11,044 bases of DNA from QHCF01 sp003244275 (GTDB lineage Bacteria; Actinomycetota; Acidimicrobiia; Acidimicrobiales; QHCF01), in assembly GCA_036806345.1 (NCBI GenBank), contig DAIROT010000064.1, positions 1 through 11,044 on the forward strand, given 5' to 3'. The notes beneath the pieces were generated by a model, which saw nothing but the letters and a program-made list of their open reading frames with translations, was not told where the DNA came from and did no database searches. The position numbers and the translations under genes are program-made. The first letter of the stretch is position 1; each line of letters opens with the position of its first letter. Below, in pieces: positions 6,625 through 11,044 of the stretch.

Positions 6625-7608
6625 CTAATGCTCACCCATGGCGCCGGTGAGGCCTCGGCGGGCTGCTGCCCGTCCACAGACGACCAGATAGGCCACGAAA
6701 GCCAGCTCAACCACGACTCCCACGCCCACCCGGATGGCGGTGGGCAGGGAGGAGCCGGTGATGAACCCCTCGATGGTTCCGGCCACGGCAAGGGAGAGGA
6801 CGACCCCCAGCACCAGCACCACCGTCCGGCGGCCCTCCTCGGACAGAGCGGTGCCGCGGGATCGGTCCCCCGGGTCGATCACCGTCCAACCCAGCCGTAG
6901 CCCGGCCGCCCCGGCGATTATCACGCTGGTCAGCTCGATCAGGCCGTGGGGAAGGACCAGCCCCCAAAAGCGCGACTCCATCCCCGCCGACGCGAACAGT
7001 CCGGCCGCCAATCCCAGGTTGGCTCCATTGAAGGCGAGGAGCCCGGCGGTAAAGACGCAGCCGAAAATTCCCAACGCAAAGGCGATGATGGCTACCTTCA
7101 CATTGTTGGTGAACACGTTGGTGGCAAACTCAGCCGCGGGGGCGGAGGTGTAGTAGGCGGCGAAGGCGTGGTGGACGTAGGACTGACGCAGGGCGGCCGG
7201 GGCCGCGGCACGCACGGCGGCCGGCGAATAGGCCAGCCAGATCCCCAGGATCAGCCCGGGAATAACGGTCAGGGCGGCGCTGGCGGCCACGAACCGGCGC
7301 GCATGCCACACGGCGGCCGGGAAGGCATGGGTGAAGAACCGCCCAACCGAGCGCATCAAGGTGGACCGGGTACCGTAAACTGCGGCGCCGGCTCCGGCGA
7401 CCAGCACGCTGAGCCGGGCAGTGAGACCGGCATCGGCGAAGGCGGTGCGGACGAATGACAGGTGGGCAGATACCCGCTGGTACAACCCGACCAGCTCATC
7501 CAGCTCGGCCGCCGAGAGACGGTCGATGCTGCGGTTGGCCCGCCCGGTGAGCTCGGCCAGGCGATCCCAGCTTGGGCGGTTGGCGTCGAGGAACCTGTCG
7601 AGATCCAT
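6625..7608 (-). CDS. SpoIIM-family (stage II sporulation protein M, DUF95) membrane protein
   Basis: The chosen ATG (7608) gives 327 residues beginning MDLDRFLDANRPSWDRL, the usual start of actinobacterial members, and has GGAG six bases upstream. The frame stays open far upstream only as a shadow of the RDD gene. The N-terminal soluble helices (1-60) carry the LSAAELDELVGLYQRVSAHL pattern. Hydrophobic segments follow near 66-80, 108-128, 172-195, 198-208, 222-240, 264-280 and 293-312. Family-typical spots are VFTNNVKVA (165-173) and LPHGLIELTSVIIAGAAGLR (219-238). In sporulating Firmicutes SpoIIM works in engulfment. Actinobacterial paralogues stand divergently beside an RDD gene near MoxR/DUF58, as in Rv3694c, with unknown function, so a role in sporulation should not be inferred. 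Confidence 0.9.
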   Translation of the reverse strand: MDLDRFLDANRPSWDRLAELTGRANRSIDRLSAAELDELVGLYQRVSAHLSFVRTAFADAGLTARLSVLVAGAGAAVYGTRSTLMRSVGRFFTHAFPAAVWHARRFVAASAALTVIPGLILGIWLAYSPAAVRAAAPAALRQSYVHHAFAAYYTSAPAAEFATNVFTNNVKVAIIAFALGIFGCVFTAGLLAFNGANLGLAAGLFASAGMESRFWGLVLPHGLIELTSVIIAGAAGLRLGWTVIDPGDRSRGTALSEEGRRTVVLVLGVVLSLAVAGTIEGFITGSSLPTAIRVGVGVVVELAFVAYLVVCGRAAARRGLTGAMGEH

Positions 7609-7611
7609 ACA

Positions 7612-7656
7612 CTGCTCCGCGGGGGCAACTGTCGGAGCACGCTGCTCCGTGGGGGC
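7612..7656 (-). promoter_or_regulatory. Candidate hairpin switch over the spoIIM ribosome-binding site
   Basis: On the minus strand the order is CGGAGCA (7649-7643), TGCTCCG (7639-7633), CGGAGCA (7619-7613), then ATG at 7608. The middle 7-mer can pair with either neighbour. Pairing with the first gives a 7-bp stem with a 3-base loop and leaves the second CGGAGCA free. Pairing with the second (13-base loop) hides the GGAG ribosome site. On the plus strand the same sequence appears as a 15-bp direct repeat CTGCTCCG(C/T)GGGGGC at 7612-7626 and 7642-7656, 30 bp apart, so a DNA-binding operator is the alternative reading. Confidence 0.5.
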
Positions 7657-7699
7657 CGGGAACGAACGAACACCCTGGCCCTGTGTCACCGTAGCGTCG

Positions 7700-7706
7700 A
7701 AGGGAG
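7700..7706 (+). promoter_or_regulatory. Ribosome-binding site deciding the RDD start
   Basis: AAGGGAG ends four bases before TTG 7711. It is the best Shine-Dalgarno in this stretch and supports TTG as the start over the long upstream in-frame extension, which overlaps the spoIIM gene. Confidence 0.7.
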
Positions 7707-7710
7707 AACG

Positions 7711-8574
7711 TTGAGCCAGCCACCCGGTTTGGTGACACCCGAAGCGGTGGTGGTCGACTTGGCGGAGGCCGACATCGGCTCTCGTCTGGTGGCCCGGTTG
7801 ATCGACGCCGCCGCGCAGCTCGGGGGTATTCTCCTGCTGCTGGGCGGTATCGCCGCCCTGGCCGCGGCGATACCGGGTGTGCCCAAGTGGGCCGCCATCA
7901 GCGCCGTGATCTTCGGCGTGTTCGCCGGCCTGGTCGGCTACTCGGTGGCCATGGAGTCCCTTTGGCGGGGCAAGACGCTGGGCAAGGCCGCCCTCGGTCT
8001 GCGAGTGGTCACCGTCGAGGGGGGACCCATCAGCTTTCGCCACGCCGTCATCCGGGGGGCCCTCGGACTGGTCGAGATCTACGCCACCCTCGGCTCGGTG
8101 GCAGTGGTCAGCGCCATGGTGTCCAACCGCCATCAGCGCCTGGGGGACCTGGTGGCCGGCACGGTCGTGCGCCGGGAGCGGTCCGGTGCAGCCATGCCCG
8201 AGGCCATCACCTTTGGCTTGCCTGCGGAGCTCGAGACCTACGCGGCGACCATCGACGCCTCTGGCCTGAGCGCCACCGACTACGCGACAGTGAGAAACTT
8301 CCTCCTGCGGGTTGCCACCCTTGATCCCCAGGCCCGGATCGACCTGGCCAGCCGGCTGGCCGCCCCCCTGGCCAGCCGGCTGGCCCACACCATCCCGGCC
8401 GGCATCTGGCCCGAGACCTTCCTGCTCTGCCTGGCCACCACCTGGCAGCGCCGCCACCGGGGCGACGTAGGGCCACCGGGGTCTGAGAACGTCCAGCCCG
8501 GCCCGGCTCCCGCACCGGCGAGCGCACCGGCGAGGACTCCTGGCGATGGGACCGGCTTCGCCCCCCTTGGCTGA
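7711..8574 (+). CDS. RDD-family membrane protein with actinobacterial C-terminal extension
   Basis: From TTG 7711 the product has 287 residues. The RDD domain covers about 20-160. Arg25, Arg29 and Asp32 in SRLVARLIDA give the motif at the first membrane helix, followed by helices at about 38-55 and 62-82, the GKTLGKAALGLRVV segment (near 92-105), and NRHQRLGDLVAGTVVRR at the end of the domain. The remaining 120 residues form a soluble, helical extension (AELETYAATIDASGLSATDY...) ending in a Pro/Ala tail. The same extension occurs, as I recall it, in Rv3695-type proteins next to SpoIIM and MoxR genes. RDD proteins are membrane proteins, some implicated in transport, and no substrate can be proposed here. 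It is transcribed divergently from spoIIM. Two 24-bp coding repeats lie at 8343-8385 and a 12-bp exact tandem repeat at 8511-8534. Confidence 0.9.
   Translation: MSQPPGLVTPEAVVVDLAEADIGSRLVARLIDAAAQLGGILLLLGGIAALAAAIPGVPKWAAISAVIFGVFAGLVGYSVAMESLWRGKTLGKAALGLRVVTVEGGPISFRHAVIRGALGLVEIYATLGSVAVVSAMVSNRHQRLGDLVAGTVVRRERSGAAMPEAITFGLPAELETYAATIDASGLSATDYATVRNFLLRVATLDPQARIDLASRLAAPLASRLAHTIPAGIWPETFLLCLATTWQRRHRGDVGPPGSENVQPGPAPAPASAPARTPGDGTGFAPLG
8343..8385 (+). repeat. Two copies of a 19-bp repeat, each holding a 16-bp perfect palindrome
   Basis: CCTGGCCAGCCGGCTGGCC occurs at 8343-8361 and 8367-8385, in frame with a 24-bp period, encoding LASRLAAP then LASRLAH in the RDD C-terminal extension. 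Inside each copy, GGCCAGCCGGCTGGCC (8346-8361 and 8370-8385) is its own reverse complement. A local codon duplication is the simplest explanation. Confidence 0.9.
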
Positions 8575-8591
8575 CCGGTTGGTTGACACTC

Positions 8592-8605
8592 GGGCGGCTT
8601 CGCCC
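8592..8605 (+). terminator. Short GC hairpin after the RDD gene
   Basis: GGGCG-GCTT-CGCCC forms a 5-bp stem 17 bases after the RDD stop. It is followed by TCCTGACAACATTCT rather than a T-run, so termination is only a possibility. Confidence 0.3.
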
Positions 8606-8658
8606 TCCTGACAACATTCTCGGATCCACGACCCGTCTCCGGCGGGGTCCCTCTCGTA

Positions 8659-8694
8659 CCGACCAGGCAGGCTGCCTCGCAGCCGGCTGGTCGG
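8659..8694 (+). promoter_or_regulatory. Strong two-part hairpin in front of the cysteine desulfurase gene
   Basis: CCGACCAG (8659-8666) pairs perfectly with CTGGTCGG (8687-8694). Inside, GGCTGC (8670-8675) pairs with GCAGCC (8679-8684) around a CTC loop, and a small internal loop separates the stems. The hairpin ends 18 bases before the ATG. It could be a leader structure or an upstream terminator without U-tail; its conservation is unknown. TACGCT (8699-8704) fits a TANNNT -10 element for a nearly leaderless transcript, in which case the hairpin would not be in the mRNA. Confidence 0.5.
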
Positions 8695-8712
8695 CCTCTA
8701 CGCTGGTGGGTT

Positions 8713-9840
8713 ATGCACGGACACATCGCCTACCTGGATCATGCCGCCACCACACCCATGCGACCCGAGGCAGTGGCAGCCATGCTGCCCTTCCTGACCG
8801 AGCACTACGGTAACCCCTCGGGCTCACATGCCGCCGCCCGCCACGCCCGCCTGGCCCTGGATGATGCGAGAGAGGAGGTGGCCGCCGCCCTGGGCGCCCA
8901 GCCGGGCGAGGTGGTCTTCACCGCCGGGGGCACCGAGGCCGACAACTTGGCCATCACCGGCGTCCACGCCCGCCGACCAGGCACCGTGCTCTGCCCGGCG
9001 GCCGAGCACCACGCCGTGCTCCACACGTGCGCGGCCCTGGGTGGGCGGGTCGTCCCGACCCTCCCGGACGCCACCGTCGACCTCGATGCCCTGGCCGACT
9101 CGCTCGGCCCTGAGACCTCGGTGGTGTCGGTGATGCTGGCCAACAACGAGGTGGGTACCGTGACGCCGCTGGCCGAGGTGGCGGCCGTGGTGCGCCAGCA
9201 CGCGCCCAACGCCGCCCTGCACACCGACGCCGTCCAGGCCTTTGCCTGGCTGGATGTGGCCACCCTGGCCGCCCCGGCCGACCTGGTGGCGGTGAGCGCC
9301 CACAAGTTCGGAGGTCCCAAGGGGGTGGGCGCCCTGGTGGTCCGGGACGGTACACCGATCTCCCCCGTCCTTCACGGAGGGGGCCAGGAACGGGACCGGC
9401 GCAGCGGGACCCACAACGTGGCGGGCATCGTGGCCCTGGCGGCGGCCATGCGGGCCACCGTCGCCACCCGCAGGGACACGGTGGAACGCGTCGCCGCTCT
9501 GCGGGATCGCCTGGCCGACGGACTGATGGAGGCAGTGCCGGGCGCGGTCGAGACCGGCCCACGGCACTCCAAGGTGGCGGGTAACTGTCACCTGCGCTTC
9601 CCCGGGGTGGAGAGCGAGGCCCTGCTCATCCTGCTCGACCGGGAGAGGGTGTGCGCCTCGGCCGGCTCAGCCTGCGCCAGCGGGGCCATCGAGCCCAGCC
9701 ACGTGCTGGTGGCCATGGGCCTGTCCGCAAGTGAGGCCAATTCCAGCCTGCGCCTGTCGCTGGGCGCCGCCTCCACCGATGCCGACGTCGACCTGGCCCT
9801 TCAGGTGGTGCCCAAGGCAGTAACTCAGCTGGCTGACTGA
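8713..9840 (+). CDS. iscS: Cysteine desulfurase (IscS/NifS type, PLP-dependent)
   Basis: A 375-residue class V aminotransferase-fold enzyme that removes sulfur from cysteine as an enzyme-bound persulfide, giving alanine. Motifs seen: YLDHAATTP (7-15), GGTEADN (72-78), the PLP-stacking His99 in AEHHAV, NNEVG (144-148), HTDAVQ (170-175), the PLP lysine Lys198 in SAHKFGGPKG, GGGQERDRRSGTHN after it, and the catalytic Cys321 in SAGSACASG. All key residues are present and the length is standard. The ATG has GGTGGG just upstream at unusually short spacing. Its stop overlaps the mnmA start by one base (TGATG). In actinobacteria and Bacillus (yrvO-mnmA) this adjacency marks a desulfurase serving MnmA directly, with no TusA-E relay. 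No iscU-like scaffold gene is in the window. Confidence 0.95.
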   Translation: MHGHIAYLDHAATTPMRPEAVAAMLPFLTEHYGNPSGSHAAARHARLALDDAREEVAAALGAQPGEVVFTAGGTEADNLAITGVHARRPGTVLCPAAEHHAVLHTCAALGGRVVPTLPDATVDLDALADSLGPETSVVSVMLANNEVGTVTPLAEVAAVVRQHAPNAALHTDAVQAFAWLDVATLAAPADLVAVSAHKFGGPKGVGALVVRDGTPISPVLHGGGQERDRRSGTHNVAGIVALAAAMRATVATRRDTVERVAALRDRLADGLMEAVPGAVETGPRHSKVAGNCHLRFPGVESEALLILLDRERVCASAGSACASGAIEPSHVLVAMGLSASEANSSLRLSLGAASTDADVDLALQVVPKAVTQLAD

Positions 9841-10892
9841 TGCGACTCCTGGTAGCCATGTCCGGGGGGGTCGACTCCTCGGTGGCGGCGGCGCTGCTGG
9901 TCGAGGCCGGCCACCAGGTGGAAGGGGCCACCCTCAAGCTGTGGGGGGGTACCAGCGACTCCGGTTGCTGCTCGGTGGCCGACGCGGAGGACGCTCGCCG
10001 GGTGGCCGACCAGCTCGCCATCGCTCACCATGTCTTCAACTTCAGCAGCGACTTCGAGGACCAGGTGGTGAATCACTACGTGGCTGCCCACGCGGCCGGG
10101 AACATCCCCAACCCCTGCATCGAGTGCAACCGACACCTCAAATTCGACCGCCTGTTGCTCAGAGCGGCGAAATTGGGCTTTTCCGCCGTGGCCACCGGCC
10201 ACCACGCCCGGTCGACCCGCGACAGGGAAACCTGGCATCTGCGCCGGGGCGCCGACCGGGCCAAGGACCAGTCCTATGTCCTGTCCATGCTCGGCCAGGG
10301 ACAACTGGCCCACTGCCTGTTCCCGGTGGGCGAGCTGACCAAGTCGGAGGTGCGGGCCCGAGCCCGGGCTCTGGGGTTACGCACCGCGGCCAAGCCGGAC
10401 AGCCAGGACACCTGCTTCATCACCGCCACCGGTGGCCGGTCCCAGTTCCTGGCCGAGCGGATGAATCTCCATCCCGGCCAGATGGTTGAGGCCAGCACCG
10501 GAGCAGTGGTGGGCCAGGTGCCGGCGGTGGAGATGGTGACGGTGGGCCAGCGCCGGGGACTGGGAAGCGGGCCCGGTGGTCAGCGCCGCTACGCCCTGGC
10601 GGTGGACCCTGCCTCGGCCACCGTGACGGTGGGCCGGGCCGCCGATCTGCTGGCCCATCAGGTGGAACTCGACCGATTGACCTGGGTCGACCGGCCGATG
10701 CCGTGGGGAGTGCCCGTGCTGGCTCAGTCCAGCGCCCACGGCGAGCCAGTGCGTGCGGTGTTGGCGGGAGCGGGTGCCGCTGGGCGAGCGGTGCTGGCCT
10801 TTGCCGAGCCCCAGCGACGGGTGGCCCCTGGCCAGACGGTGGCCCTGTACGACGGCGACTCAGTGCTGGGCGCCGGCGTGGCCCTCAGGTGA
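9840..10892 (+). CDS. mnmA: tRNA-specific 2-thiouridylase MnmA
   Basis: A 350-residue enzyme that adenylates and then thiolates U34 of Lys, Glu and Gln tRNAs. The ATP pyrophosphatase loop SGGVDSS is at 8-14. NPCIECNRHLKFD (91-103) contains Cys93 and Cys96; Cys96 is at the nucleophile position (E. coli Cys102 in NPDILCN). ATGHHAR and KDQSYVL follow, and Cys192 in DSQDTCFI is the second catalytic cysteine. The C-terminal part has the VGQRRGLG linker and a beta-barrel region ending VLGAGVALR. Nothing appears missing. It starts within the stop of the desulfurase gene without its own ribosome site, so translational coupling is likely, matching delivery of persulfide sulfur from that enzyme. Confidence 0.95.
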   Translation: MRLLVAMSGGVDSSVAAALLVEAGHQVEGATLKLWGGTSDSGCCSVADAEDARRVADQLAIAHHVFNFSSDFEDQVVNHYVAAHAAGNIPNPCIECNRHLKFDRLLLRAAKLGFSAVATGHHARSTRDRETWHLRRGADRAKDQSYVLSMLGQGQLAHCLFPVGELTKSEVRARARALGLRTAAKPDSQDTCFITATGGRSQFLAERMNLHPGQMVEASTGAVVGQVPAVEMVTVGQRRGLGSGPGGQRRYALAVDPASATVTVGRAADLLAHQVELDRLTWVDRPMPWGVPVLAQSSAHGEPVRAVLAGAGAAGRAVLAFAEPQRRVAPGQTVALYDGDSVLGAGVALR

Positions 10893-11009
10893 CCCGATCT
10901 GGCGGCTTTGCCCGGTACACGGCCAGCCCTTCTGTACTTCCTGGGGCGCCGGGTCTGTCCACCACTGGTCCACCGACAAAGCCACAAGTATCCCCGAGCC
11001 CGTGACCGG

Positions 11010-11044
11010 GGTGGGCGGGGCGGATTCGGTGGGCGGGGCGGATT
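11010..11044. repeat. 18-bp tandem repeat at the window edge
   Basis: GGTGGGCGGGGCGGATTC (11010-11027) is followed directly by a second copy lacking only the last base, because the window ends. The array may continue beyond the edge. It is G-rich on the plus strand and could form G-quadruplex-like structures. The stretch 10893-11009 holds no gene or terminator I can support. Confidence 0.85.

Noticed and set aside
7462..7710. In-frame upstream extension of the RDD gene
   Set aside because: It overlaps the spoIIM coding region and the bidirectional leader. TTG 7711 has a strong ribosome site and gives the expected N-terminus.
8583..8588. TTGACA as a -35 box for the iscS-mnmA pair
   Set aside because: No acceptable -10 hexamer lies 16 to 18 bases downstream (the candidates read CTCCTG to CCTGAC).
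7609..8589. Upstream extension of the minus-strand spoIIM frame to 8589 (654 residues in total)
   Set aside because: It is fully antisense to the RDD gene and compositionally a shadow. The conserved N-terminus MDLDRFLD and a good ribosome site mark the start at 7608.
10889..11005. 38-codon frame starting at GTG overlapping the mnmA stop
   Set aside because: It is short, low in recognisable features and Pro/Ser/Thr-rich. The GTGA overlap alone is weak evidence.

Overview
This is a very GC-rich window with GTG/TTG starts, overlapping stop/start codons and an actinobacterial gene set, so I read it as a chromosomal segment of an actinobacterium. Gene style hints at a deep-branching group such as Acidimicrobiia, but no marker gene here proves that. 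A run of exactly 100 N (2756-2855) and a tandem repeat at the right-hand edge suggest a draft or metagenome assembly.

Region 1 (5-5350, + strand) is one tightly overlapping operon. It encodes a Pro-rich multi-pass membrane protein, a DUF4129 protein, a DUF4350 protein interrupted by the gap, a MoxR AAA+ ATPase and a DUF58 protein. Gene order resembles, from memory, the Mycobacterium tuberculosis Rv3689-Rv3695 cluster (moxR2 region). Its likely theme is a MoxR ATPase acting with a vWA-like DUF58 partner on membrane or cell-envelope proteins; the biochemical role is not established.

Region 2 (5359-6565) holds a DUF2269-like membrane protein, a short possibly decayed membrane ORF and a minus-strand DUF3072 gene. 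It interrupts the otherwise conserved cluster. Two copies of a dispersed palindromic element occur, one in Region 1 between moxR and DUF58, and a degraded one in Region 2 after the DUF2269-like gene.

Region 3 (6625-8574) is a divergent pair: a SpoIIM-family membrane protein (minus) and an RDD-family membrane protein (plus). They share a 102-bp regulatory region in which two mutually exclusive hairpins involve the spoIIM ribosome-binding site.

Region 4 (8713-10892) is a cysteine desulfurase gene overlapping mnmA by one base, a sulfur-relay pair for 2-thiouridine at tRNA position 34. The last 152 bases hold no convincing gene and end in an 18-bp tandem repeat.

The most unusual structures are three. 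First, a palindrome insertion between moxR and the DUF58 gene appears to have duplicated the stop/start overlap and created a 37-codon relay ORF. Second, there is the hairpin switch in front of spoIIM. Third, the assembly gap lies in a GGDAG-coding minisatellite, where reading-frame arithmetic constrains the true gap length.
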